From NCBI GenBank assembly GCA_013178305.1, contig JABLXB010000001.1, positions 62,001 through 126,000 of the forward strand: a DNA stretch of 64,000 bases, read 5' to 3'. Position 1 is the first letter of the stretch. Each line of letters opens with the position of its first letter. Source of the stretch: Bacillota bacterium. GTDB lineage: Bacteria; Bacillota; Sulfobacillia; JABLXB01. Below are positions 17,575 to 26,383 of this stretch, piece after piece. The translations under genes and the position numbers were made by a program. The notes beneath the pieces are model-generated. The model searched no databases. It saw only the letters and a program-made list of their open reading frames with translations, and had not been told where the DNA came from.

Positions 17575-18336
17575 TCAGTCCTCCGATCCCAGATACGCCT
17601 TGATGACGGCAGGGTCGCGGCTGACTTCGTGCGGAAGCCCTTCCGCAATCTTCTGCCCGGCGTCCAGGGCGATAACCCTGTCCGATATGCCCATTAGAAC
17701 CTTCATGTTGTGCTCGATGAGAAAAACGGTGACCCCTGACTCCCTGATCTTCTGGATCCAGCCCATCATGGTGGAAGATTCCTGCGGGTTCATGCCGGCG
17801 GTCGGCTCGTCGAGCAGAACGATTTCCGGTTCACTCGCGAGTGCGCGAGCGAGTTCGACCCTTCTCTGCTCGCCGTAGGGAAGGTTCCCCGCAAGCTCGG
17901 ATTTTCTCGGCAGGAGACTCAGGAAGGCGAGCAATTCCTCGGCCTTTTCCTTCGACTGCTTCTCGCAGTCGCGAAAGCGGCGGTTCCGGAGGAGGGCGTC
18001 CATGAGGTTAACCTGCAACCTGCAATGCATCCCCGTTTGAACGTTTTCGAGCACTGTGGCGTTCGAGAACAGGCGTATATTCTGGAACGTCCTGGCCATC
18101 CTGCATCTGGTAATCTCGTAAGGAGGCAGTCCCCCAATGCTCTGTCCACTAAAGATGACCTCTCCGGAGGTCGGCCTATAAACCCCTGTAAGCACGTTGA
18201 ACACGGTGGTCTTCCCGGACCCGTTGGGTCCGATCATCCCGAATATCTGGCCCTTTTCGATCTGGAAATCAAGCTGGGACACGGCCTTGAGACCACCGAA
18301 GTGCCTCGATAGCTTCCTGGCTTCCAAAACGACCAT
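17575..18336 (-). CDS. livG: Branched-chain amino acid-type ABC transporter ATP-binding protein LivG
   Basis: 253-residue ABC ATPase: Walker A GPNGSGKTTVF, signature LPYGEQRRVELARAL (the LivG-type variant of LSGGQ), Walker B IVLLDEPTAGMNPQE, C-terminal EVSRDPAVIKAYLG. The ATG at 18336 is chosen by family N-terminus (VVLEARKLSRHFGG) and upstream GCAGGTG. The frame stays open to 18450, but that extension overlaps livM and is not family-like. Confidence 0.94.
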   Translation of the reverse strand: MVVLEARKLSRHFGGLKAVSQLDFQIEKGQIFGMIGPNGSGKTTVFNVLTGVYRPTSGEVIFSGQSIGGLPPYEITRCRMARTFQNIRLFSNATVLENVQTGMHCRLQVNLMDALLRNRRFRDCEKQSKEKAEELLAFLSLLPRKSELAGNLPYGEQRRVELARALASEPEIVLLDEPTAGMNPQESSTMMGWIQKIRESGVTVFLIEHNMKVLMGISDRVIALDAGQKIAEGLPHEVSRDPAVIKAYLGSED

Positions 18337-18364
18337 GCATCCACACCTGCCTTCGATGGCTGGT

Positions 18365-19387
18365 CTACGCGGGAGTCGCTCCCGGCCCCACATTGCCGAC
18401 GGGTTGGGCCGGTCCCGGTTGCACCGGTTTCTTCTTGCGGCCCACCGCAATCGTGCCCATAATGCCCTGTGGCCTCCAGATCATCAGGAGAACCATGATC
18501 AGGCCGTTAATCAACATCCGGTACGCATATAGAGGCCTGAATACCTCGGGTATGAGAACCAGGATGGCGGCGCCAAGGATCGAGCCGGGTATGCTGGCCA
18601 GTCCCCCGAGGATTATCATCTGGAACATCAGCAGGGACTCGTCCAGGTTGAAGCTCATCGGACCTATGAACCTCAGGTACACAGCCAGCAAGCTCCCCGC
18701 CATACCCGTAAGAGCAGCGGAGAGAGTGAAGGCCTCGACTTTGTAATACGTGGTATTGATCCCCATCGCGGCGGCGGCAAGCTCGTCTTCGCGAATGGCC
18801 ACGAGGGCCCGCCCCACCTTGGAATGTACAATCCGGTAGACCACAAGTATGGTCAGGACAAGGCAGGCAAGGTACAGGTAGTAGTAATCCTGGCTCGTCC
18901 TGAACTGGTACCCGGCTATGCTCGCAAAGGGAATGCCGGGGATTCCCATTGGGCCCCTCGTTACGTCGACCCAGTTCAGGAAGATAATGCGAAGGATCTC
19001 GGCGAAGCCGATTGACACTATGATCAGGTAATCACCGGACACCCTCAGTGTCGGCAGGCCGACCAAAAGCCCTGATAGAGCAGCGATAAGCGTGGCTGCC
19101 ACAGTTGCGGTAATGAACGACCATTTCAGTTTGATCATGAGCAGGGTCGCGGTGTATGCGCCGATACCATAGAATCCCGCGTGTCCCAGGGCGAGCTGAC
19201 CGGCGTAGCCGCCCACCAGGTTCAGGCTGAGCGACAGGATCCCGTACAGCATGATCATGTTCGCTACCCTGAGGATGTACTGGTCGGTTACTACCTTTGG
19301 AACCAGGAGCACCAGCAAGATCATCAAGGGGCATATTGTCCGCGCGTTTTTCTTGATCAGGTTGCTGATCCTCTTTGTCGAACTCAT
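18365..19387 (-). CDS. livM: Branched-chain amino acid-type ABC transporter permease LivM
   Basis: 340-residue membrane permease with about 8-10 hydrophobic helices. The LivM hallmark GHAGFYGIGAYTATLL lies near residue 70 and AIREDELAAAAMGIN in the cytoplasmic loop that contacts the ATPases. The basic/proline-rich tail after about 315 is not conserved. The start overlaps livH by ATGA. It forms the import channel with LivH. Confidence 0.94.
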   Translation of the reverse strand: MSSTKRISNLIKKNARTICPLMILLVLLVPKVVTDQYILRVANMIMLYGILSLSLNLVGGYAGQLALGHAGFYGIGAYTATLLMIKLKWSFITATVAATLIAALSGLLVGLPTLRVSGDYLIIVSIGFAEILRIIFLNWVDVTRGPMGIPGIPFASIAGYQFRTSQDYYYLYLACLVLTILVVYRIVHSKVGRALVAIREDELAAAAMGINTTYYKVEAFTLSAALTGMAGSLLAVYLRFIGPMSFNLDESLLMFQMIILGGLASIPGSILGAAILVLIPEVFRPLYAYRMLINGLIMVLLMIWRPQGIMGTIAVGRKKKPVQPGPAQPVGNVGPGATPA

Positions 19388-20283
19388 GCTCGCTGACCGC
19401 TCCCCCCCGTCGTCGGTTTGCCCAGTAGTCCCGTCGGCTTGAATAGCAACAGCACTATCAGGACCCCAAAGCTTATGGCGTCGCGGTACGCCGATGAAAT
19501 GAACCCTGAAGCCAGAGCCTCCATGAGCCCGAGAAGTATGCCGCCCAGAAAGGCGCCGTATATGTTGCCCAGCCCGCCCAGGAGACCGGCCGTAAACGCC
19601 TTCATGGTGCCGAGGAAGCCCATCCCGATGAACACACTGTTGTAGTAAGCGGCAAACAGAATGCCGGCGGCAACGCCTAGAACAGCGCCAAGTGAATACA
19701 CGATAGAGATGATCTTGTTAACCGGAATCCCCATGAGCTGAGATGTGGGGATGCTCTGCGCCACACAACGAACCGCGATGCCGATCTTGGTCCTTTCCAC
19801 CAGAAGGCCTACAACGAGCATCAGGATTAACGCGATCCCGAAAATGGTTATCTCCATGGTGGAGAACCTCACCCCGCCCACTTCGTAAAAGTAGCGGGGA
19901 ATGACCTCCGGGAAGGGATAGGTCTTCGTACCCCAGACGAGTTGCGCCGAGTTCCTGAGCACCAGCGCTGCGCCGACCGCGCTTATCATCGGGGCAGCCT
20001 GATGCGAACCGCGGATCGGCCTGTACGCGAACCGCTCTATGCTGAAACCTATTAACGCCCCACACACGCACGCTCCCAGAATCATTGCGGGCACGCTGGC
20101 TGTGGCCAGGATGACCGACAAGGCGACGAATGTACCGAACATGTACGTGTCGCCGTGGGCGAAGTTCATGAGTTTCAGAATGCCGTATATGATGCTGTAG
20201 CCGATCGCTATGAGCGCGTATATGCTGCCCATGGCCAGACCGTTTGCGAGCTGGCTCAGCACATATTGCGCGTCCACCGCCAT
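19384..20283 (-). CDS. livH: Branched-chain amino acid-type ABC transporter permease LivH
   Basis: 299-residue permease with about eight membrane segments. Family motifs are IYALIAIGYSIIYGILKLMNFAHGD near the N-terminus (shown here only as part of the 20-60 region) and RCVAQSIPTSQLMGIPVN in the loop facing the ATPases. First gene of the Liv set; upstream is the flavin dehydrogenase with the BFD domain, suggesting that uptake and oxidation genes share one transcript. Confidence 0.94.
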   Translation of the reverse strand: MAVDAQYVLSQLANGLAMGSIYALIAIGYSIIYGILKLMNFAHGDTYMFGTFVALSVILATASVPAMILGACVCGALIGFSIERFAYRPIRGSHQAAPMISAVGAALVLRNSAQLVWGTKTYPFPEVIPRYFYEVGGVRFSTMEITIFGIALILMLVVGLLVERTKIGIAVRCVAQSIPTSQLMGIPVNKIISIVYSLGAVLGVAAGILFAAYYNSVFIGMGFLGTMKAFTAGLLGGLGNIYGAFLGGILLGLMEALASGFISSAYRDAISFGVLIVLLLFKPTGLLGKPTTGGSGQRA

Positions 20284-20325
20284 CCCCCCATTTCTAACAG
20301 ACTCTTCAACGGCTGTCGCGGATCA

Positions 20326-21846
20326 TCACGCGGTACGCTTATCCCTGTCATGAGGCTGGTGTGCGAAGTGCGCCCCCGACACAGTCCTGCGGTCCTGCGC
20401 AAATCGCTTGAGGGACAGGTTACCGATGTAGACGGACGGGCGGGAGTCCATGATCAGCTCGGCCATGACCTTGCCTATTCCCGGCGTCAGGGCGAACGCG
20501 TGACCCGAACCGCCGCACGATACGAAAACACCGGGGACCCCGAGTTCACCCATAATCAGCACGTCGTCTTCGGAGAAATCTATCGTTCCCACCCAGCTCC
20601 TGATGATGTTGGCCTTACGGAGCAATGGAACGACTTCGCTGATGAACTTGGCCGAGCGAATCATCTCGGGGAGAAGCGTACGCTTGCTGAAACCGGAGAG
20701 GCCGGGAAGGTTCGTGTTGCCGATTATCACGTTGCCGTCGACCCTTTGCAGGCACACGGCGTGCGTGCTCAGCACCAGCGGCTTCACCACTGGCGGCAGC
20801 GGTTCCGTTACCATCATCTGGTTGGGGCAAGCATATATGGGCAGCCTGACCCCGAGCTTCTCCGCCAGCGGGGCCGACCACGGCCCGGCAGCGAGTACAG
20901 CGACAGGGGCCTCAATGCGGCCCCTGTCGGTAATGATCGCGAACAGCCTTCCGGCGGAGAATTCGAACCCGGTCACGGTGGTATCGTTGTAGAATGCCAC
21001 ACCACGCCGTTTGGCCGCTGCGACCAATCCTTTAACTGCTTTAACGCAGTAAACCTGGGCATCGGACGGGCAGTGAACCCCTCCGACTATGTGTGAAGAT
21101 ACCGCGGGGAACCTGCGACGGATTTCGGCGCCGTCCAGGAACTCCACGTTAACTCCGCTATCCTGCTGGGTCTTCGCGACCTTCGCTTGATACTCGGCCT
21201 CTTCCTCGTTGGAGGCGACCCACAGGTAGCCCATCTCGTAGTACTGGAGGTCTTCTCCCAGTTCATCGCCAAGGAATGGCCAGATTCCGGCCGACTCCAG
21301 TCCCAGGGGAAGCTCGAGCGGGTGCCGGCCGAGCATACGAATGCCTCCCGGGTTCCTCCCCGATTGCTCGCACCCTGGCGCACCCTTGTCAACCACGACC
21401 ACGTTTTTCTGGCCCTTCTTAGCAAGGTAGTACGCGATTGCGCATCCGAGAGCACCAGCGCCTATCACCACCACATCCGCCTTCACGGTGGACTGGAACT
21501 GGGGCTTTGGCTGTGCCTTTATCAGACGAACGTCCGAGTCGTCATCCGGAAGCAGACCCGTGGGACTCTCGTGTCCGTCGTACGCGTCCGCCAGGATCGA
21601 AATGGGGATGGGCCTGACGGGAGGACGCCGGCTGTCCGGAAGGACGAACTCCGGCGCGGCCCCGGTCCTCTGCCTGACGACATTGGCAACCAGGCGCCCG
21701 CACACGCCTCCCTGGCAGAGGCCCATTCCCGCCCGAGTGAACCGCTTGACCCACGTTACGGAGCCGGCGCCAGAAGCGATAGCCGACAGCACTTCCTCTT
21801 CAGTTATCTCCTCGCAACGACAAACAAGGTTCGATGTATTGGACAT
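20326..21846 (-). CDS. FAD-dependent oxidoreductase (DAO family) with N-terminal BFD-like [2Fe-2S] domain
   Basis: 506 residues. Residues about 1-60 are a BFD-like [2Fe-2S] domain with Cys pairs in LVCRCEEIT and GLCQGGVCGRLVA. From about 120 the DAO fold begins with VVIGAGALGCAIAYYLAKKG and ends with SCGGSGHAFALTPGIGK. It is the catalytic beta subunit type of HcnABC, opine oxidase and D-hydroxyproline dehydrogenase complexes, oxidising the C-N bond of an imino or secondary amine acid. In known complexes the BFD domain is usually at the C-terminus of the alpha subunit; the alpha subunit here (11932-13035) lacks it. It is separated from alpha and gamma by 7 kb. Confidence 0.88.
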   Translation of the reverse strand: MSNTSNLVCRCEEITEEEVLSAIASGAGSVTWVKRFTRAGMGLCQGGVCGRLVANVVRQRTGAAPEFVLPDSRRPPVRPIPISILADAYDGHESPTGLLPDDDSDVRLIKAQPKPQFQSTVKADVVVIGAGALGCAIAYYLAKKGQKNVVVVDKGAPGCEQSGRNPGGIRMLGRHPLELPLGLESAGIWPFLGDELGEDLQYYEMGYLWVASNEEEAEYQAKVAKTQQDSGVNVEFLDGAEIRRRFPAVSSHIVGGVHCPSDAQVYCVKAVKGLVAAAKRRGVAFYNDTTVTGFEFSAGRLFAIITDRGRIEAPVAVLAAGPWSAPLAEKLGVRLPIYACPNQMMVTEPLPPVVKPLVLSTHAVCLQRVDGNVIIGNTNLPGLSGFSKRTLLPEMIRSAKFISEVVPLLRKANIIRSWVGTIDFSEDDVLIMGELGVPGVFVSCGGSGHAFALTPGIGKVMAELIMDSRPSVYIGNLSLKRFAQDRRTVSGAHFAHQPHDRDKRTA

Positions 21847-21876
21847 GTCATTCGTCTCCCCGCGGCGCCTGATCTC

Positions 21877-22860
21877 CTACCCCTCGAGCATGGCCCTCGC
21901 CGCCGCAACGATCTTCTCCGGCGTGGGTATGATGTAGTTCTCCATGGGTTTGCTGAACGGCGTGGGCACGTCCATGGTGGCGACGCGCACTACGGGTGCA
22001 TCCAGGTAATCGAATCCCTTCTCGGCGACCTCGGCGGCAATTTCCGCGCCGGTGCTGCCGCGACGGCAGTCGTCGGTGGCGACGATCAACCTACCCGTCT
22101 TCTTCACTGACTCCAGGACCGTGTCCATGTCCATCGGTGACAGCGTCCTCATGTCGATGACCTCGGCCTCGACCCCGTCTTCCTTTGACAGGACAGCGGC
22201 CGCCTGCATGGACTTGTGGACCATGTTGGAGTAAGTGGCTATGGTAAGGTCGGAGCCCTTACGCTTGATGTCCGCCTTCCCTATCGGCACGGTGTAATCT
22301 CCCTCGGGCACCTCTCCCTTGACCGTGTAGTAGAGGAAGCATTGCTCGAAGAATATCACCGGGTCGTCCGACCTGATGGCTGCCTTGAGGAGGCCCTTCG
22401 CATCGTATGGAGTCGCGGGGGCGACCACCTTCAGGCCGGGCATGTGCATCAACATCGCCTCGGGGCGCTCGTTGTGCTGCGCGGCCGTCGAGCGACCGAT
22501 CGCGTTCACTGTCCTGATGACCATGGGCACCTTCACCTGGCCTCCGCTCATGTACCTGACCTTGGAGACCTGGTTCCATATCTGCTCCCAGCAGCACCCG
22601 AGGAACGAGGAGAACATGATCTCCGGGACCGGGCGAAGCCCTGTGAGGGCGGCGCCAAGCGAAGCCCCGACAATGGCGTCCTCGCTGATCGGCGTGTCGC
22701 GCACCCTATCCTCGCCAAACTCCTTTTGCAGCCCTTTGGTGATCCCGAAGTTGCCGCCTATCCTCCCGATGTCCTCGCCAAGGCAGAACACCGCCTTGTC
22801 CCTGCGCATTTCCTCACGAAGAGCTTCCGTCAACGCCTCCGCGTATGTAATCTCCCTCAT
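21877..22860 (-). CDS. 2-oxoacid dehydrogenase E1 component, beta subunit
   Basis: 327-residue transketolase-like pyrimidine-binding subunit of a pyruvate/acetoin/branched-chain 2-oxoacid dehydrogenase. It contains LGEDIGRIGGNFGITKGL, DTPISEDAIVGASLGAAL with the TPP-activating Glu region, and HNERPEAMLMHMPGLKVVAP. GGAGGTGG precedes the ATG and the E1 alpha stop is directly adjacent, so the pair is coupled. The acyl group goes to the E2 at 14176-15450. Confidence 0.93.
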   Translation of the reverse strand: MREITYAEALTEALREEMRRDKAVFCLGEDIGRIGGNFGITKGLQKEFGEDRVRDTPISEDAIVGASLGAALTGLRPVPEIMFSSFLGCCWEQIWNQVSKVRYMSGGQVKVPMVIRTVNAIGRSTAAQHNERPEAMLMHMPGLKVVAPATPYDAKGLLKAAIRSDDPVIFFEQCFLYYTVKGEVPEGDYTVPIGKADIKRKGSDLTIATYSNMVHKSMQAAAVLSKEDGVEAEVIDMRTLSPMDMDTVLESVKKTGRLIVATDDCRRGSTGAEIAAEVAEKGFDYLDAPVVRVATMDVPTPFSKPMENYIIPTPEKIVAAARAMLEG

Positions 22861-23820
22861 CTACACCACCTCCGAGAACAGGTCATCAAGGGCTTCTTCC
22901 GGCGCCGGGAACTCGCTCTTCCTCGCGCGGGCCACTGCGTCGGCCATTTCCGCTTCGACTTTGCCATAGAGGGCTTCGACTTGCTCGGCGGTCATGTATC
23001 CGTGGCCGATGAGATGCTTCGTCATGATCTTTATGGGGTCGATCTCCTTCGCGCGGGCGACCTCATCCTTTGGCCGGTACTCCTGAGCGTCCCCTTCTTC
23101 GTGACCCCTCTGTCTCAGGGTGTCGCAGACGAGCAGCGTCGGCCCACCACCCGAGCGCGCACGTTCCACCGCCTTCTTCGCGGCCTCGTAAACCGCCATG
23201 GCGTCGTTGCCGTTAACCACGGCTCCGGGCATCCCGTAGGAGCTAGCCCTCGTGCTCAGGTCCTGGATACGAGTCGATTTTTCACGCGGCACCGATATGG
23301 CCCACTTGTTGTCCTCGCACACGAATATGACCGGCAGGTCCCATATGGCCGCCATGTTCAGGGCCTCGTGGAATGAACCCCTATTTGTCGCGCCGTCCCC
23401 GAAAAATGCGACCGCCACCTGGTCGGTCCCGCGAATCTTCGCTGAGAGAGCGGCTCCGGTGGCGATCGGTATCCCCGAACCTACTATTCCATTTGAACCC
23501 AGGACCCCGTTCTCGAAGTCCATGGTGTGCATCGATCCGCCCTTACCCTTGTTGCACCCGTCCTTTCGACCCATCAGCTCGGCCATCATCCGGAACGGGG
23601 GCGATCCCTTTGCTATACAGTGACCGTGCCCGCGGTGCGTACCGGTAACGTAATCGTCCTTGCGGAGGTTGGCGCACACGCCGGCGGCTATGGCCTCCTC
23701 GCCGATGTACGTGTGCAGCACCCCGCCCATAAGGCCTTCGCTGAAAATCTCGATGGCGTGTTCCTCGAACTTCCTCATCCGGAGCATCGTCTCCATGATC
23801 TTGATAGCGACTTCCTTCAC
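22861..23820 (-). CDS. 2-oxoacid dehydrogenase E1 component, alpha subunit
   Basis: 319-residue TPP-binding subunit: GVLHTYIGEEAIAAGVCANL, THRGHGHCIAKG, and the TPP/Mg2+ motif GDGATNRGSFHEALNMAA, as in pyruvate/acetoin E1 alpha. The GTG at 23820 has GGGGGAG five bases upstream; the frame is open to 23910, but the extra residues are not family-like and cross the operator palindromes. With E1 beta it decarboxylates a 2-oxoacid. Two GGTATACC palindromes lie 56-87 bases upstream, suggesting regulation by a FadR-type repressor. Confidence 0.92.
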   Translation of the reverse strand: MKEVAIKIMETMLRMRKFEEHAIEIFSEGLMGGVLHTYIGEEAIAAGVCANLRKDDYVTGTHRGHGHCIAKGSPPFRMMAELMGRKDGCNKGKGGSMHTMDFENGVLGSNGIVGSGIPIATGAALSAKIRGTDQVAVAFFGDGATNRGSFHEALNMAAIWDLPVIFVCEDNKWAISVPREKSTRIQDLSTRASSYGMPGAVVNGNDAMAVYEAAKKAVERARSGGGPTLLVCDTLRQRGHEEGDAQEYRPKDEVARAKEIDPIKIMTKHLIGHGYMTAEQVEALYGKVEAEMADAVARARKSEFPAPEEALDDLFSEVV

Positions 23821-23875
23821 CGGATCTCCCCCTTCAACCGGCAGCCCTGCGCCGGTCAGACCAGCGGTCTTGCAC

Positions 23876-23907
23876 GGTATACCTTGGTAAGGTTGTGGTA
23901 TACCACA
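23876..23907. promoter_or_regulatory. Paired palindromic operator (two GGTATACC sites)
   Basis: GGTATACC occurs at 23876-23883 and again at 23897-23904, 21 bp centre to centre (two helical turns, same DNA face). The second is the core of a perfect 14-bp palindrome, TGTGGTATACCACA (23894-23907). The form TGGT-N-ACCA is typical of FadR-subfamily GntR operators; the GntR regulator at 11114-11890 is the obvious candidate. The sites precede E1 alpha on the minus strand. Confidence 0.6.
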
Positions 23908-23990
23908 CATTCGATGGTGATTCCTGAAATCCTTCCACGGGGTTAATCCGCGTTCAACATCAGCTCAACAATGGCTTGACACTCGAGCAG

Positions 23991-24017
23991 AGACGGCCCG
24001 GGGCGACCGGGCCGTCT
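23991..24017 (-). terminator. Strong GC hairpin after the AOR gene
   Basis: AGACGGCCCGG and CCGGGCCGTCT form a perfect 11-bp stem with a five-base loop. It lies 46 bases past the AOR stop and upstream of the E1 alpha operator, so it is placed to end the upstream transcript. No T-run follows on the minus strand. Confidence 0.55.
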
Positions 24018-24062
24018 GGTTAGTGAAAGGTTCGCCTGCTTCGCCAGGTGGCGTCCAGTTAG

Positions 24063-25913
24063 CTAGGTGGCCGCCCACTCGATGCCCAGTTCGGCGAGCT
24101 TTCCTCGCGTGGGTTCGCCATCCTGGTTCCAGCCTGACATCTCGTAGAGGAGTGCCAGCGAATCGCGGAATTCCCTCTCTTCCACGACAGAACCCTTCAG
24201 GACGCCGGACTCGATGGGCTTCAGGAAGCAAGTGTTGATGGTGTCATCGGCGGCCGAGAATCCCTCTCTCAGGTCGAATATCCTGCCGAGATTGTGGGCG
24301 CGCTCGCCAACTTTCAGGAGTTCGTGAACGCTAGTCTGCCAGCCCGTCACGGCCTTGACGATGTCCACGACCTCTTGCGGACGCCAGGGGGTGAGCATGC
24401 AGATGTGCCCACAGTTTATGAAATGGTACCAGTTGACCACATAGTATGTCAGCCTGACCTTTCGCGGGGAAAGCTCCGCCTCGTGCAGCCCTTCGAGGAT
24501 CCCGAACGGCTTGAGCGCATCGACGCTTTTGTTCCACATGGTGTCATGGATATTGTGACAGTGGTCACTCCCCGTGGGGGATATGGCATACCCGAGACCC
24601 AGCCCCTTCTTGAACCTCGGATCGTGCAGCGGTGTCTCCTGGCCTTTAATATGGTAGGCGTACTGCTCCGAGCCACGGCCGATCTTCCGGGAAGCGCGGT
24701 GCGAGCCCTCTGCAAGGATGTCCCCGAAGCCCTGCCTTGAGGCGATCATGTCGAGGCACTCAAGCATGGCTTCCGCGTTTCCGAAGCGGAGGTCCAGTCC
24801 TCCCGTGTCTTCCTTCGAGAGAATGCCTCTCTCGAAGCACTCCATAGCGAAGGATATTGTCACGCCGGCGGATATTGTGTCGATACCGTAGCGATTACAC
24901 ATCTCGTTGCCCTTCACGACTGCATCGAGGTCGTCCACGCCGCAGTTGGACCCGAAGGCGGCCATCGTCTCATACTCCGGCCCACCATAATCCGGATCGA
25001 CCTTGTACTTGCCGTCGGAAGCGCACACCGACTTGCAAGGGATCGGGCATCCGTAGCAGCTGTGCCTTTTGATCTGGAACCTATCCCTCACCAGTTCGCC
25101 GGAGACCTTCTCTGCCCCCTCGAAATACGTCGAGCGGAAGTTCCTCGTCGGCAAGCCCCCCGCGGCATTGAGGATGAGGACCGACCCCGCGGTACCCGTG
25201 TCAAAATACCTTGGTACTCTCGTCCGGGCCTCGTCCGCCATCAGCTTTGCAAAGGCGCGTACCCCGTCGGGGTCAGCCATAGTCAGCTGCCCCTCCCCCT
25301 TAACCGCGATCGCCTTGAGGTTCTTCGAACCCATGACCGCACCCATGCCGGTCCGTCCGTACAGGTGCCGGAGGTCGTTTGCCACCGTAGCATACCTTAC
25401 GCGGTTCTCTCCAGCGACGCCGATCTGGGCCACACTAACGCGGGGGTCCCCGAGTTCGTCACGTATAGCAGACTGCACGTCTTTGGGTTCCTTACCCCAG
25501 TAACCCCTGGCGTCCCTGATTTCCATCTTCTCGGGGGATATGAAGAGGTACACGGGGTGCGCCGCTCGGCCTTCGATGATGAGCGCATCGTAGCCCGTCC
25601 TCTTGAACGCTTGCGGCCATACTCCACCCGCCTCGCTGGTCCCGTAGCCCCCTGTGAGGGGAGATTTGGCCCCCACGCTGCTCCTACACGTACCCGCTAT
25701 GTTCGACCCCGCGAGGATTCCCGGAGCGAACACCAGTTTATTCTCCGGCCCAAACGGGTCGGTCCCCGTTTTCAGTTCCTTGAAGAGGAAGTAGGACGTG
25801 AAGCCGTGACCGCCCAGATAGGTACGGTAGAATTCTTCCGGGTATTCTTCGGTGCGCCACGTCCCCGACGTGAGGTCCACCCGCAGGATCTTTCCGTTAA
25901 AGCCGTTGCCCAT
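24063..25913 (-). CDS. Aldehyde:ferredoxin oxidoreductase (tungsten type)
   Basis: 616 residues, full family length. N-terminal GFNGKILRVDLTSGTW, the tungstopterin-binding region AGTCRSSVGAKSPLTGGYG, and the [4Fe-4S] motif CYGCPIPCKSVC at about 290-300, with a further Cys near the C-terminus (INTCFLKP), all fit AOR. It oxidises aldehydes to acids and passes electrons to ferredoxin, or the reverse. The ATG at 25913 has GGAGGTG upstream and overlaps the AcnX small subunit by 17 bases. Ferredoxin made here could feed the bifurcating hydrogenases at the right end. Confidence 0.93.
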   Translation of the reverse strand: MGNGFNGKILRVDLTSGTWRTEEYPEEFYRTYLGGHGFTSYFLFKELKTGTDPFGPENKLVFAPGILAGSNIAGTCRSSVGAKSPLTGGYGTSEAGGVWPQAFKRTGYDALIIEGRAAHPVYLFISPEKMEIRDARGYWGKEPKDVQSAIRDELGDPRVSVAQIGVAGENRVRYATVANDLRHLYGRTGMGAVMGSKNLKAIAVKGEGQLTMADPDGVRAFAKLMADEARTRVPRYFDTGTAGSVLILNAAGGLPTRNFRSTYFEGAEKVSGELVRDRFQIKRHSCYGCPIPCKSVCASDGKYKVDPDYGGPEYETMAAFGSNCGVDDLDAVVKGNEMCNRYGIDTISAGVTISFAMECFERGILSKEDTGGLDLRFGNAEAMLECLDMIASRQGFGDILAEGSHRASRKIGRGSEQYAYHIKGQETPLHDPRFKKGLGLGYAISPTGSDHCHNIHDTMWNKSVDALKPFGILEGLHEAELSPRKVRLTYYVVNWYHFINCGHICMLTPWRPQEVVDIVKAVTGWQTSVHELLKVGERAHNLGRIFDLREGFSAADDTINTCFLKPIESGVLKGSVVEEREFRDSLALLYEMSGWNQDGEPTRGKLAELGIEWAAT

Positions 25914-26379
25914 TGCTGTCACCTCCACAAGAATGCCCGGTCCCTTTCTCGTCCACTTCTACGACGACCATGCCCAGGTCCGTGTCTACAGCTACTATTA
26001 CGCCATCAACCAGGCGTTCGAACGACTCCGCGGGAACCTCAACCACCGGGATACGCTTCTCGTACAGAACCTCCGCAATTATGCACCCCGTCACGAGAAC
26101 CGGATCGGTTGTGATGTTGATGACTGCCAGCGGCGCTCTGCCGCTGCGGACCGCGTCCACGAGCACCGCGGCACTGGTGCTGGAGCCCCTGCCTTCAGGA
26201 TACGCGAAGATGAAGCCCGCCCAGCTTCTTCCCTCGAGTTCGTGCCCCTTCTCGATCACGACTCCTCTCGCAGGGTCGAGGCCGCCCCACAACGACAGCG
26301 GCTGGCGGGTGACCACCGCCCTCCCCTTGACCTTCCCCGGTATCACCGTACGGGATATGGACAGGGTTACCGCGGCCAT
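25897..26379 (-). CDS. Aconitase X small (swivel) subunit, DUF126
   Basis: 160 residues with the DUF126/AcnX swivel-domain signature: PGKVKGRAVVT, LSLWGGLDPARGVVIEKGH, and FAYPEGRGSSTSAAVLVDA. It pairs with the large subunit directly upstream; the two make a hydratase of the aconitase superfamily. Characterised two-subunit or fused AcnX enzymes act as cis-3-hydroxy-L-proline dehydratase in bacteria or mevalonate 5-phosphate dehydratase in archaea. The SD GGAGGTGATCG overlaps the large-subunit stop. Confidence 0.9.
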   Translation of the reverse strand: MAAVTLSISRTVIPGKVKGRAVVTRQPLSLWGGLDPARGVVIEKGHELEGRSWAGFIFAYPEGRGSSTSAAVLVDAVRSGRAPLAVINITTDPVLVTGCIIAEVLYEKRIPVVEVPAESFERLVDGVIVAVDTDLGMVVVEVDEKGTGHSCGGDSNGQRL

Positions 26380-26383
26380 TCGA

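Noticed and set aside
22216-23376. 386-codon open frame on the plus strand
   Set aside because: Antisense to both E1 genes; His/Arg-rich shadow.
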